The translations under genes were made by a program, and so were the position numbers. Shown one piece after another: positions 1 to 13,600 of a stretch of 64,000 nucleotides of DNA (position 1 is the stretch's first letter; every line of letters starts with the position of its first letter). This DNA is from Owenia fusiformis (taxonomy: Eukaryota > Annelida > Polychaeta > Sabellida > Oweniidae): NCBI GenBank assembly GCA_903813345.2, contig CAIIXF020000002.1, positions 24,630,455 to 24,694,454 of the forward strand, given 5' to 3'. The notes beneath the pieces were generated by a model. The model was not told the DNA's origin, ran no database searches, and saw nothing but the letters and a program-made list of their open reading frames with translations.

Positions 1-1
1 A

Positions 2-712
2 TGTATAGAACTTGTGCCAAATTGGGATTTGAATCTAGTTTTGCTAGGTTTAATGAGACCCCCTTTTGAGCCTATAGAATTGATAGACTTAAAATTCCTA
101 ACTTGGAAAACTGTGTTCCTAGTTTCACTTGCGTCTGCTGCAAGAAGAAGTGAAATTCATGCTTTAGCTACAGATAAAGTTTCACATAACTTGAGCAAAG
201 CTATTTATTATCTAGGATATAGAGCTGACTTTGTTCCCAAGACTTTTCTCAAGACTGGGAATGCAAATCTGTTGTCAGATATCGAGATAAAAGCTCTTGA
301 AAATCCTGATGATCCTGACGAACGTCTCTTGTGTCCAGTCAGGAGTTTGAAAGTCTACTTAAGAAGATCTAAGGATCTAAGATCAGACCAGAAGAACATA
401 TTCTTGTCTTATAAGAAAGGTTACAATAAAGACATTCATAAAAACACTGTATCATCATGGATCAAGCAGTGTGCAGTACGAGCATTACAGGCAGTACCAG
501 AATCTTCAGCGGTAAAGTTTAGAGTACATGCTCACCAACTGAGAGCATTAGCAACGTCACTAGCTTTCTCAAAGAAAACTAGTTCTGTGGACATTTTGAA
601 GGCTGGAAGATGGTCTAATCTTACTACTTTCATCAAGTTTTATTTGAAAGACATTACAGTAAAGGACTCTTCCAGTGACTTACACTTTATTGCGGGTAAT
701 ACTGAAAATTAA
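2..712 (+). CDS. Tyrosine recombinase of a DIRS1-like retroelement, 5' partial
   Basis: The frame is open from the left edge (codon at 2) to a TAA at 710-712, giving about 236 residues, so the true start is outside the window. The N-terminal stretch has the WDL...PPFEP...LTWKTVFL pattern that I associate with DIRS1-like YR-retroelements of animals. The catalytic arginine is in ARRSEIHAL (near residue 48), the HxxR motif is HAHQLRAL, a GRW box follows, and the nucleophile tyrosine is probably in KFYLKD. In such elements this enzyme integrates a circular DNA intermediate without making target-site duplications. The frame has no internal stop, so the copy may be fairly young. No reverse transcriptase is visible because its expected place is off the left edge. 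The family call is firm; the exact subfamily is less so. Confidence 0.85.
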   Translation, partial: CIELVPNWDLNLVLLGLMRPPFEPIELIDLKFLTWKTVFLVSLASAARRSEIHALATDKVSHNLSKAIYYLGYRADFVPKTFLKTGNANLLSDIEIKALENPDDPDERLLCPVRSLKVYLRRSKDLRSDQKNIFLSYKKGYNKDIHKNTVSSWIKQCAVRALQAVPESSAVKFRVHAHQLRALATSLAFSKKTSSVDILKAGRWSNLTTFIKFYLKDITVKDSSSDLHFIAGNTEN

Positions 713-1411
713 TGTCTTGTGATATAAATTATATCCAACATAGAAAGGCTGTAGAGTAAATAAATTAGAGTTGGAACACTACGTGTGCATTTGTTTTTTA
801 TGCTTTACACTTTCCCTGTAATATCTAAATTTGTTTAGATTAAAGGTGATTTGTCAGCCATTGGTTTAGAACCATAATTTTACATGTTTGTCTATGAAGT
901 TATTCTATGAGGCCCACCACCAAGTATGGTGTATTCAGCAATTAGTAGCATATTACGGTAAGTGTAAGAGTTTACATAATAAAATCCCAAAATTTCAGTA
1001 ATTTTGGTTTTTATAAGAAAACTATACATACCTAATATGCTACTAATCATATGACCCACCCATCCACCCCGCCTATTACATAGATGGGTTTTGTAAGTAA
1101 TTAGGATGGACAAAATTGAGGTCATAGACTCGTGACGGAGACAGGGTTGTCACGAAATACATACATGTATAAGTTTCACCATAGAAAGGCTATATGGTAG
1201 GATTAAGGCGATTAGTAGCATATTAGGTAAGTATAGTTTTCTTATAAAAACCAAAATTACTGAAATTTTGGGATTTCATTTTACTGATTGTTTTTGATAG
1301 AAATTAATTTGCGTATACATATTTTTATTTTGATATTATCGAAGAAGTTCAGAGCCAGCTATGTTGCCCAGTCATCGTAATTTATTCATGTATCATTCAA
1401 ATCCAACTCAC
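713..1411. other. Gene-free flank between recombinase and exon 9
   Basis: This stretch holds the 3' flank of the DIRS-like recombinase and an inverted repeat (979-1049 against 1210-1278). Frames on both strands are short and look random. I looked here on the minus strand for the next exon of the secreted-protein gene (it should start in phase 2) and found none. Confidence 0.6.
979..1278. repeat. Inverted repeat, about 70-bp arms
   Basis: Bases 979-1049 read as the near-complement of 1210-1278. Both arms carry TAGTAGCATATTAGGTA in opposite directions, with CCCAAAATTTCAGTAATTTT next to it. The loop is about 160 bp. It could be a small MITE or the complementary region that DIRS elements keep downstream of the recombinase; I cannot decide between these. 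Confidence 0.6.
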
Positions 1412-1628
1412 CATCCGTTATCAAATGTAGTAAGAAGTTTGTATTTGTGAGAAGCGTAGTGTTTTCCTTTGCACACAAAACTCCCCATCTTTCGGGAGGA
1501 TATCAGTCCACCAGTTATAAAGACGTCATCTTTTATATCTTTGCCCGAAGGATCCGCGCCGTAAAGCTCCCAGTTTCCTTGATACTCGTTAGGAAAAGAG
1601 CATTCCGGAAGTGGCGACGGCATCGGAC
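1412..1628 (-). CDS. Exon 9: start of second CxFP/W module
   Basis: The acceptor is TTGCTATTTTAG|GTCCGA and the donor GGATG|GTGAGT; length is 217 bp. It encodes PECSFPNEYQGNWELYG and later FVCKGKHYASHKYKLL, ending in phase 2 close to a tryptophan. Exon 2 also ends in phase 2 immediately before a tryptophan codon, so the intron position is shared between the two modules. The following exon is not in the window. Confidence 0.82.
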
Positions 1629-4600
1629 CTAAAATAGCAAACAAGACAGAGTGTAATCAATCAACCGATAAAATCATTATTTTACCAGTCAGGTTTTGTA
1701 AAAAACAGTAAACTTCATGTTTTATCAAAATAAATTATAGTCACACGTTTGCCGTAACAGCTGAGACTGCGACTAATAAGCCAATGGATATTTCAGCAGC
1801 AATCATTCATAATTAAATGGAAAGGTAGGCAATTCCCTACTGGGAAATTGTATCCTTGTACATGGGGTCTTCGGGTCGACATGATGACAACGAACTACTT
1901 ATCTCATAAATACAAAATGCATATATTCATAACTGCATTACATCAAGTCAATAAGCCATCAACACGTCAACTTGAGAACGTCAGTGTGTCAATAATGGCA
2001 TTCCTTGTAAAATATCTTAAGTCAAAAAGTGTGCATCTGAAGAGCTTTCAAAAACTATATATCCATATCACTTTATAATCGTATTCGAGACTGTTTATCA
2101 ACGTTTTACATTAAATGATTTAAGACCAAGACTCAATGCATTGTGATGATAATCTAACAACGTATGTTGCTTTTCATGAGCTCATCAGGATGCATAATCA
2201 TTTGAAACCCCCAAATCAAAAAAATCCTCACTGCAAAGTACAGGACTGCTAAGCAGCTTTGAGATTTTGTTAATGCAAGCTTTGGATAGATGATTTACTG
2301 TCACTTGAATGGTGCGGGATAACATTCTCTTGCCTTCCTGGAACTTTCTCAGATCATCTCATTATGTAGATGCAAACAAGCGGGGCTATAATATTTTCCA
2401 AAACAATTAAACTAATGCATACTCACCACAAAGTCCACAAGACTTTTTACAGTAGTTGGCATACTCGTATGGTGGACGACTTATACATTTTCCCTGTTTG
2501 GCATATTCGCTACACTTACTGCTTTCATCATAGCAGAGTCCGGAGTCTGCAAGGAGGAAAATGTTAGTACCAACAAAAACTTCTAAAAAGCAAGCCCAAT
2601 GTCCTGTTTAATAACCCCTTTTCTTACTTTTGAAAATGGATTCTACCAATTTACTCTCCGACATGAATCTACTTATTGAGATTCGATCAACTTGAGATTT
2701 TTTGAGGATTTCAAAGGGGTACCATTCACTTAACATGGGGATGCAATTGACTTTAATCCTGCATATCTATAACGGGGTTCAAGGAGTATCGTGTTTTTGA
2801 GATTAAACGTTTTAATATGTTGAGGAGGATATATTGATCGACGAGGACCCTGTCTGATAGGGTCTTTGCATGCTGATGCTACTTTCACTCTGATTTCATC
2901 TTGTTTGACACTTGGTCATATAATACAGACCAAAGGTTTTGTGTGATCTGCTTTGTTAAAACTGTGCATGGCGATTACACCGAAATACCGAACAGGCACG
3001 CAAGGAAATGATTAAAGGTAATAATATTCTTTATACATGTAAAATTGTGACATTTTAGTGTGACTTTATGACATCACATGTCTGATGGCTACCCTATTTA
3101 AGTAAAATCTGTGTAATTGCGCTGGATTTTAACATTCAAAGGAATTATGAACCTAAGTATTATTACTTGACATAAGTAAACTTGGAAATAAAATTCCATG
3201 TGGCAATAATCGTAATGGCATAAGTCGTTATACTTTATACCTAATGTGGACCTTTATCTTTCTTAATTCATTTTTATTTCAGATTAAGGATTATACCTCA
3301 ATGAAATGTAAATCTAGGGGTTACAATATACAGACATTAATATAACAAGGAATGATATATAAGTAAGTAAAATTACCCGATTTGGACATAAACATCTCGA
3401 CGTATTTTACGTAATTTCCTTTGTAGGCTGTACCTCCTCGATTCGGAGACGGAGAAACCACATTGAAGTATAGTCTAGCTGTAAAACCATGAAGGTCTCT
3501 GTTAAGTGGGATCCTCTAAAAACAAATTGAACACATATTGTAAAACTAAGGAAATAGTTTTGCGTAGGGATACAACCGGATGCTTCGGTAATTGGGTTCT
3601 CTGTACGAAATGGTTATCCTATTTTCTGGGCCGGCACAGTGCCATTTAGTAGTTTTAGTTTACTTTTTATAGAGTTCTTAGTGCTTATGGCCTAGTCACA
3701 TAGTCCGGCCGATGTCCGACATCGGTAGAGCTCGGTGGATTTTTTTTGTGCCACCGAGCTCTCCTCATCGGAAGCAGAGCTCGGTGACGTGAACGGACTC
3801 CGTCCGGACATCTTCAGGCGACCGACCGAACACCGGCCGGTAACCGTACGGAGTCTGTCTTAAAATGGTAGTTTTTTTCTGCCGATGTGGCAGCAACTAC
3901 CGGCCGGAGGTCGGCCGGACACCTGAAGGAATACGGCCGGTACCCGAGCAGGTAACAGGACACCGTGCGATCGCCGGCCGGGTTGTTAACGGGCTTTGAA
4001 CAGTGACCGGTCGATGCTCTGTCCCACATCGGCCGGAGCTCGGTCGGAGCTCGGCCGCTGTCCGTTAAAAAAAACTCGTCCTCTGGTTGTCTCAGATGCA
4101 CGGGACACCGGCCGATACTCGGCCGTGCACCGGCCGACGTGTTTTCCGATGTGGTTACGATGGGGCTGCGATGACATGATGAGGGAGCTCGGTGAGAGCC
4201 CGGTGAAATTTAACTCCGAAGTTAAAATTTCACCGAGCTACCACCGATGCGGTTTTAAGCAACAAACGCCACGGATGTCCGGCCGGTGTCCGGCCGGTGT
4301 TCGGCCGAGTTCGGTGAAAATTGCATCGCTGGCTCATCGTAACCTCATCGGCCGGGCTATGTGACTAGGCCATTACCTATTATAAATATCCAAAGGTTGA
4401 ATTATCCATTCCAGTAATAACGAATTAATTTCATGGAACTATTTATGGCGGAATGATATTTGAAACAGGTAGGTTAAAGGGACAGGTGTTGCGCTCAAAC
4501 TCATACTTATTGAATTCACTTTGTCACGATACCAGAATATTCTGATATTGGTATGGTATAAACTAAACAAGTCCCCGTGGAAGTTATGATATGAGATATT

Positions 4601-7600
4601 AAAGATGTTTTTCTCTATTTTAACCCCGTCTCATGAAAAATTAGGAAAGGTGCCTATATACATTGCCATTGCCTTGAATCAAATACCGACCACTTCCACA
4701 CATGTTTCAATCAGTCCATGTATATACGAGAATGTGAGCACAGATTCAAAAGGTGAAATGCCAAATAATATAACAAAAAATTAAATGTCACAAAGGAAAC
4801 GTTTATCTAAGACCTCCATCAGACTCGTAAGGACAACAAATTCAGATGGTCTGGCGCACCTGTTTAATCCTCCACCCACTCAAACTGGGTATCACAATTC
4901 AAATTCAAAAGGGATGAGACAATCCGCCATGCATACTGTTTTTCAATCCCGGGTTTTCAATACAGATGAAGAACAAATTCAGTTAGAATATTCTTGACTT
5001 CTAAAATAGTATTGAATGACGTAGTACGAAATAAATCCAGTCTTAAATTTTATATTGAAGACTTTCAACATTGTCAATGTACATCAAGCACAATAATCCA
5101 CAAAAACACTATATTACACATTCTTACTCAATAATCATTACGATTCGACCCCCTTTCAAGTACTGTTAATTCCTTAGCAGGGGTCAACCTTAAAGGTGCC
5201 AAGTAAAAATTAATATTATGGAATCACCCTTGTAGTCCAACTTTATGTCAAACACATGTACTCACAAGGGTATAATGCGGCTCTGAATTCTTGGCCTTTG
5301 TAATTATATACATATGTGCTTCTTCCACCCAACTTGCCCAACATAACAGCTGTACATCTAAAACATACAACTGTAAATTACAAAACGTGGTATAACCTAC
5401 AAAGCTGCTGATCCTACTTCACAAAAAATCATGAAAAATGGGCGGCATACACTCCCCTCAGGTAGTTTGACAATCGGGAGTGTTCCATAGCTTGCTTTTT
5501 CCTTTAAGTTACAATAAGAAAATCCCAAATTTGATAAAATCTTTTAAGTTGCAAACATAAACAGGATTTTACACTCGACAGGGTACTATATTTGTTAAAA
5601 TATATTTGACAGTGTATACAGTTCTTTAAAACCTACTATTTTGTTGTCCAAAAATGTTACAAGCTGGGTTTGGAAATATGAAGTCTAGGCCTTCTCCATT
5701 GATACATTCACTCTCAAGCCTAGACGGCCTCCATTCCTTACATATAGGTTCCATGTGCTAAAAGAGAACACAAAGATGTCGTTAGTATTCATGATTTGTA
5801 GGGGTTTGGTCTTTTTTTTAATTCAACATTTGTTCTTTCTGGAGTATTGAAGTTGAATTCGTTTATGTGAATGTTTTATTAATCGACATGTTTTTTTAAT
5901 AATATCAAACATAATGTCATGGGAGTGGTTTATAAATTATAAAAATCAGGTGTAAATGATTAACGACGAGTCTCTTTACGGTATATCAAGGTAAATCTGT
6001 ACACTACCTCTCTGCCATCGTCGTGGACTCTTCTATTGTTTGAGGGGAGGAAGCCATCAAAATCATATCCTGCTGTAAACGGACAACTAATACGTGCATC
6101 AGAGGTATGAGCTGAAAAATATAAATACATTTCTTACATAGCTGAACATTGACACATACAGCATTTTTTGTTTTCACTTCTTTTCAAAGCTTACAATGCC
6201 CTCTATTTTCAGAACGTTTCGTGCAGTGTATTTATGTGTGGTGTGGAATCATTAATTTAATTACAATAACATGCTTTTTTTTGGGGGGGGGGGTGGTATT
6301 TATAGTTAATGCATTTAGTTAGTGAATAGGAATCTAATTGATTTTATTCCTCAGAAAGTCATTTTTACGTATTCTAAGCCCTTGACATTTATGTACATCA
6401 TGTACATCATGTACAAGTTGTCAGCTGTGTTTAAGCTCATGTTTCTTACGTGTATTTTCACAATGTATAAAATGAATTCTGACTTACAATACCAAGGCCA
6501 ATCATCCAGTCTCATGCGTTTGTCATCACATAGGTCATCGTCTAGTGTACTAGTAGGGGGACCTGAAACACAGGAAAATGTTACATCCTGGACAGGCTAT
6601 GACGTCATGCTATTAGGTATTTTGATTGGAAAAGTGATTCTTAACACAGAGGAGGATCGTGCACCTCTTGCAATTTTATATATACGTTCTGTAAGTTTTT
6701 ATTAATTTATGAGTTTTGAATTTTCTATGTTCTTGTTCAATGTAAACGTTCCCTGAATTTTTGTTATTTGTATTTTATGTTATTTTTATTAAACACATGG
6801 GCTTTCAATTAGGAGTTGAAAGCCCATGATATACATTACTTTTATAGTCTCTTGCTCTTGTACTCTTCTTTTATAAGAAAGAAATAAAGATAATACAATA
6901 CAATACAATACAATACAATACAATGCATATCGGATGTCCCAAATAATGAGCCACTTTTTGACAAGTATTATCTCGGCAACTGATAAACAAAATTCACTGA
7001 AATGTGCAAAGTAGCCCAAGAGTATCGTTAGCAAGGTAATAAAATATGAAAAAGATCAAGTAAATGTTATGGGAGAACTAAATAAGAAATCCAAGATACC
7101 ATGTCATATCCCATACCGGAGCAACGCAATGAGAACTTCTTCATAGCGTTTGTACCAAGAAATGAGAAGCAATTTGACAAGTAATTTCTCAGCAATAGAT
7201 AAGCCAATTTTTTTGAATATGTAAGATATTATGTGCGTGTTTTAGAATTATTTAATACAGTATGTCAAAATAACAAATATCAGCGTAAAAGTCACATATT
7301 AATCTATTTCCAAGCAAAAATATATTTCTGTTCCGACAATATCACCTCCAATGAATTTTTTGAATGAATTGGATTTTCGATATTTGGGATGAATGAAAAG
7401 AATTAATCAGACAACATTCGGCTCCCATCGAAGGCAGTGAAGACTGAGCGTGCGAAGATGATCGCTGGTACAAACACTATAGAGGTCTCATATCAGAGCT
7501 CCGGTTTGTGATTTTTTGACACGTCATTTTGAATTCTTAGTACTCAAAGAATATTTACTTGATCTTTTTTATATTTCTATAACTTGCTAATGATATTTTT

Positions 7601-10600
7601 AGGCATTCTTATACTCGTAGCATCTTTCTGTTTCATCTGAAACATCCCAGGGTTGAGAAGAAATGAGATGTCATGGTTTATCATGATGTTCTTAGGCTAC
7701 TTTGTAAAGTTGCCGAGATAAAAGTGGTTCATTGTTTTTGGGACATCCGATATATAAATGGTACACCTGGGACGGTATGCCATAATATAGCTGCAAGGGA
7801 GATTTCAATATATTCCACTTATGCATCAGTAGGATTCCACTAATGGAAAGGTTATGAGTTAAGTGACATTTTTTAGACAAATGTGTAATGTTTCATAAGT
7901 AGTTAGTTATCAAATGAGGTTTTTATTGCATTACGTTATATTCTACGTAATTGTACTTCAGAGAGGACGTAGCTGAGAGAAAGAGACAGACAGATATTTG
8001 TGATGTTGATTTTGTTTAATAGGCAGAGAAAAAAGGTGGAAAATGATGGGTACTAGATTAGATTAGACTAGTGTGGTTAGATGCATTAAAAAAGAATATG
8101 ATGGAAAATTGTGTGACTTTTATCATATGATATTATGTATCTTGTATATTATGTTAATGTAACTGCGTTCAAATGTTTTTTCTATGAATAAAAAAATTAA
8201 TAAAAAAAGATTTTGTTTAATATTTCTTGATATATCACATTATGTTACCTCGAACGTGTACGTTAAAGGGCGGACCATTATAGTAAGGAGCTTATCCCAG
8301 CAATGGCAGAATTAATTCTTAAGTTGTAAACATATTTTGAAATATATTTTACTTTATTACTCTAAACTCTCTTTTTTTTGGGGGGGGGGATTTTAAAAAA
8401 TATTTCATCAAAATGACCCTTATGCGTTCAGTGACAGTAATGATTCCACTCGTGAAAAGGATTTCACCAAGATTCTCGTAAATGATTAAATGGTCCAATT
8501 AATATTTTTTAAGAAAAATTAAGATAGTTAGGATATGATGTACAGGGTGGTACAAATATGGTATACCTTTTTTATTTGAGTTATATCATGATGATAAGTA
8601 CCATATATGGAGAACGTTGATATATCCAGTGGTATTAATGATAGATACTGAAAACATAAAATGATACCAATAAGAAGAAATATAGCAAGTGTACCGCAGT
8701 TTGACTCCCCATATCCTTTATTTAAGTTTCATACGTACCACTTTTTATTTGAAGGACATTATCCGTCCGAGAAATGAACTGTATGCATTGATACTTCGTC
8801 GGCCAACTGAAACAAAAAGCATATAAAGAATATATTAATATGAGAGTAACACCCTTATAAAAATGCATAGAAATATTCCGATTACAGCAACATTTGCATG
8901 AAAAATAGCCCTATTAGGTTCCATTTCGTTCACAAGTACGGATTTTTATCAAAGATGACAGACACCTAAATCTATTCTGATTTTTTTGATTTTCGAATTC
9001 ATTAGAACATCCGATGGAAATCACACGGGACACAAAAATACATTACAACATCCCACATCTACAATTATATTTGACAAAGAGCATTTAGTTTATAAAGAGA
9101 ACGATGACACTAGATTCTATGATATTAAATACATGCGCATGACGGGACGACTAGCTGCCAAGTTTGCGCATATCTTGTTAGGCTATGACAGGCACATTTT
9201 TTAATTTGTCTCTATTGATTCCAAATATGTTCACAACCTGAATTTTCAATCTTACTTTAAAAAGTACTGGCTAAAGCATTGTCATTTTATTCATTTGTGG
9301 TCAGTAGTATACCATTATATAGCACCACAGCACGGTTATTCCCCAATGACTGAATTCAGAAACATATCGGAATGTGCAAATCTCGTTTTATTTCGGATTG
9401 TTCTAATTAACGAATACAAAGAACTTCATTTGATGAAAGTGAAATTTTTCAATTGCTTCTAATTAAGCGTGGCATAGTATTACAAAAAAAGAAAAAAACA
9501 CGACGCAATAAATTCTCGAAACTTCAAACCAACCGTGTTGCTTCATTTTAAGAAAGGAATCCAATGCTGCTACCAGATGTATTAGATACGAAACACTAAC
9601 ACAAGACAAAATCGTATGGAATAGCTTGCACTAAGATGGTTATTAAGCTTGTTATTATGGTCTTACTAGTGGTTATTATTGAGTAATGGTACAGGTATCC
9701 GATATGGTATTGCAGCTTACACTTAAGTAATGGTACACGTATCCTTGGATTTTAGGCCCGAATACCGAGGTTTATTTTTTTGATTATCGTGTATTATTAT
9801 TTTGTGTTAATATTAGTTAACCATCTAACTATTGGCTACCCTTTGCATTCGTCTTCGTCTTGTAGTTTAACTAGACTCTGCACGCAGGGTAACTATTGGC
9901 ATGATATTGATAACCTTGTTATATTAATATAGCGCATAGGCGTAGCCAGGGGGATGCGATGGGATGCGATCGCACCCCCCCCCCCTCCATAACCAATGAA
10001 AATAGAACCATTAGATAGAAGAGAAAAGTCTTAAAATGCTTTTTATTTGAAGCTTCTAGCTCGATTTTGAACGAAGTTGCACCAATTTTTGTAAAATTCA
10101 AAACAAATCTTCAAAAACATTTTTAATGCCACGATCGCACCCCCTCCCCCCGACTGAAAGCTACGCCACTGTAACGTGTAATCAATACGCTACATTTTGT
10201 ATGTTCAATTTGTATACTAAAAACTGTTATTAATCCAAAAATTTAGATGAAGACAAGATTAAAATTCGAATCAAGAATGAAAAGGTGTCTAAGTATATAA
10301 ATCTTAAGGGTAATGCATATTTGAATTAAACAGAGGCGGGTTAATTTATATTGTGCTAGGAATTACGCTATTATTCAAAATTGCAGCTAAGATGCCTGTT
10401 TTATGAAAAATATCACGGAAGATGTATTTTAGATATCAGTAGTATTCTCAGAAATTTATTATCCGAAACGGATAACATCTGGCCACTCAGACAAACAATC
10501 GCAGACATAGGATAAGCTTGTTTATTTAACAGTTAGATTTGTTGACTTACCGATCCGTATTTCAATCTCCGGGAACACGTTCTTTTCACTTTGTATTTGC

Positions 10601-13600
10601 GTGCAGTGTAATATAAGTTGATACTTTTGTTCAAAAATGTACTTTTAATGGCCATTTTATGCCTTTTATTTTCAAATTATGTTTTGTTTTGATGTCAGTG
10701 TGAAAATTCAAGAAACGTCAACCCCGACTTTTAATTAAAAAATGTTGGTTAATCACTTATGGCAAATCACAAGGTTGATGATGTCAACGGACCATGATCG
10801 TGGAAGGCTATCAATATCAGGTGTATATCGCATAGAAAATAAATATTGCTAATTTTTCGCACTGATATGATGATGACTATTCTGGCGAATCTGGTAGATA
10901 TTTCTCCGTTTTTTCCGATAATAAAACTATTCATTTCTATCAATTTTACAAACGGGGTCCTTTGAATGCACATTAAAACTATAAAAGTATTTATTGGGCG
11001 TACATACTGTAAAACTTAATATTTAATACTAACCAATGCATCAGTTAATATTTCCAGAATACAAATTTTCCATTTTTATTTCTCTGATAGATAAAGTCTC
11101 ATTTTGAATCTGTTCGTGTATTAAAGAGTATGCTTTTATAATGCCGTGGTCACATTTGCTCAGATTTTCAGCACCGGCGCCCGGCCGATGAGTATTTTGT
11201 TCAAAATTGTATTCAATTCTGAACAAAATACTCAATCGGCCGGGCGCCGTAATGAAAATCGGAGCAAATGTTACCAAGTCATAACTGATGAAAAATCAAA
11301 TGAGGTTTCACACATCAAAGTAGAGGGGACACTTGTTAAAATTGCCGGTTTCATTTTTGTAGTATATCTAAAAGATATAAACTAGTGTTGAACCTCTTCT
11401 TTTTCAAAAAATAAACAAAATACTTCTGGGGCATCTGCTTCTTGTCTTGATTGTTAAAGAGAAATAGAAGAAGAGATAGAAGCTTCAAGCTCAATTTTGA
11501 AGGAAGTTGCATCTTTTGGCTTGCTTTTACCACGATCGCAACCCCCCCCCCGACTGAAAACCGTTATTGTTTTTTGGCGATCGCATCCCCCCCCCCCCGA
11601 CTGAAAGTTGGCTACGCCCCTGAAAATGGATAACAGGGGCACTATTACGCTGCGTGCAGAGTCTAATTATAAACTACGAGAAGACGAGAAGACTTTAAGA
11701 AGTTAAGTCGAACAAATGCAAAGGGTAGGGTACTATAGAACGGGATCATATAAAAGCACGATCTATTTCACAACGCCTTTAACTTTTGTTCTTCAACTGT
11801 TGCCCTTTGTGCATTTCAAAAATAAGATATCTTAATCTGATTTGTTCCACCTTTCTTTTCGCTCAGTTCTGCAATATTATGTCCACATGTTGTTTAGGAT
11901 TATGTCATTTGCGAAATAGCTGTAAGACATTATGAGAATGAATATGGGAGTTTCCACGATAATGTTGTTCATATGATTTTATACACATACCGTACCTGCA
12001 TAACAATCGGAGACAGAAGTCTTAATATAGTCCAATAAAAAAATAAGAATCTAACATTTAATGATAACAAAAGGATTAATTGCTTAGTTCTCTTTGTCTT
12101 AGTCTTTGTTTTCTTAAATGCGGAAGTTTACCAACATCACCTAGATTTCATAAGAGATCATCTAACAGTCTAAAATTGCTTTTAATTGCAAGTTAATGCA
12201 TTCCGACCAAAATTTGTATACCTGTAATTTGGGGGGGGGGGGGGGGCGATGTTACTTCACATAACTACAACGTTCATATAGAAATATACAATAAGCATAT
12301 CCATATAAAAGCTAAAATTATAAAAACTCATTTCAAAGTCATTCTGTTCATGGAAGCGTCAAGTTATGAAAAACAATGCTAAACACTCAAACAAATCGAC
12401 TTGATTACCTTTGAAAACTTCTTGAGAGGAAATGGACAAATGTATTTTTCTAACTCATTAGAACGTCTGTCTGATTGAAATACTATTTTTTAAATACAAA
12501 CATAAATGATTTAATCTTGGTCAGAAGTCTGAACATTGTCCAACAAAATAATAAGAATCTAACATTTAATGATTACAAAAGGATTAATTGCTATATAGTC
12601 TTTGTCTTAGTCTTTGTTTTTCTAACGGCGGAAGTGTACCAACATCACCTTGATTACAGAAGAGATTGTCTAACAGTCTAAAATTGCTTTTAATTCCCGG
12701 GTTTTAATTACATTTTATGAATAGACTTTTTTGCCTCTATTCTCATTTTTAAACCTGTTTCTGTTTGCGTATTTAACAATTATTAGATTATTCAGTTAGT
12801 GTCGAAATCAAAACAATTTTCTACATTATAGTCCCCTCCTCTTGCACTAACTAAATATTAAAATAAATAGTCAGTCGGGCAAGGGTGATCTCCATGCTAT
12901 TTGATTCGTGCATTATCTACTAGTCAGTCGGGCAAGGGTGAAATTATTTCATTTGAAAACAGAAATAAATATCAGAACCCCTCTAGCATAACTATTCGGA
13001 AGAAATTCATACAAAAATAAGGTACACAACTGATGAAGGGTCACACGCAATGCACGCACCCCTCTCCTCCTCCTCCGTGTTTGCACACACACGACCATAT
13101 TTACAATTTTTCTAAAAGCGTTTTCCCCGGGAATATAGATGTAGCGGTTGCCAGAAGTCGCACAGCTTGGGAGTCAGGGTATCCTGATCCATGCCTCAAC
13201 GCCTGACGGGTCTGATATTTAGAGGGGACGCAAAAATTATTAGGGGCCGGGGTAAACGTGAAAGTTGCCAAAATATCCATAGGCGTAGCCAGGAGGGGAG
13301 GGGTGCGATCGCAACCTCCCCCATAACAATAAAAATAAAACCCTAAGAAAGGAGCTTTAAAATGCCACAATCATACCCTCCTATTTTTGGCACCCCTCCC
13401 CCCCCCCTGAGTGAAAGCTAGCTACGCCCTTGATGTCTGTTTTTGGTCATCAATAAAACTATATTTATATGGTGAGGATTTATGGATTTTGATAACAATA
13501 GGCTTTATATATGCTTTAATGTTTTATTTATCATGATGCTTTTATGTAGGCTATTAATTACAGTTCTTTTTGCAATATTAAACTGGTATGTTTATGCAAA

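Noticed and set aside
892-1125. Minus-strand frame as the next exon of the secreted-protein gene
   Set aside because: It has none of the cysteine pattern predicted from exon 3, wrong or missing splice sites, and overlaps an inverted repeat.
3814-4364. Overlapping open frames on both strands (up to 122 codons)
   Set aside because: They lie wholly inside the GC-rich Harbinger-type MITE, where stop codons are rare by composition. No domain or splice pattern is present.
10530-10640. Minus-strand donor-like ATCG|GTAAGT, as an exon between exons 2 and 3
   Set aside because: In the phase that exon 3 requires there is an in-frame TGA just upstream, and no good acceptor precedes it.
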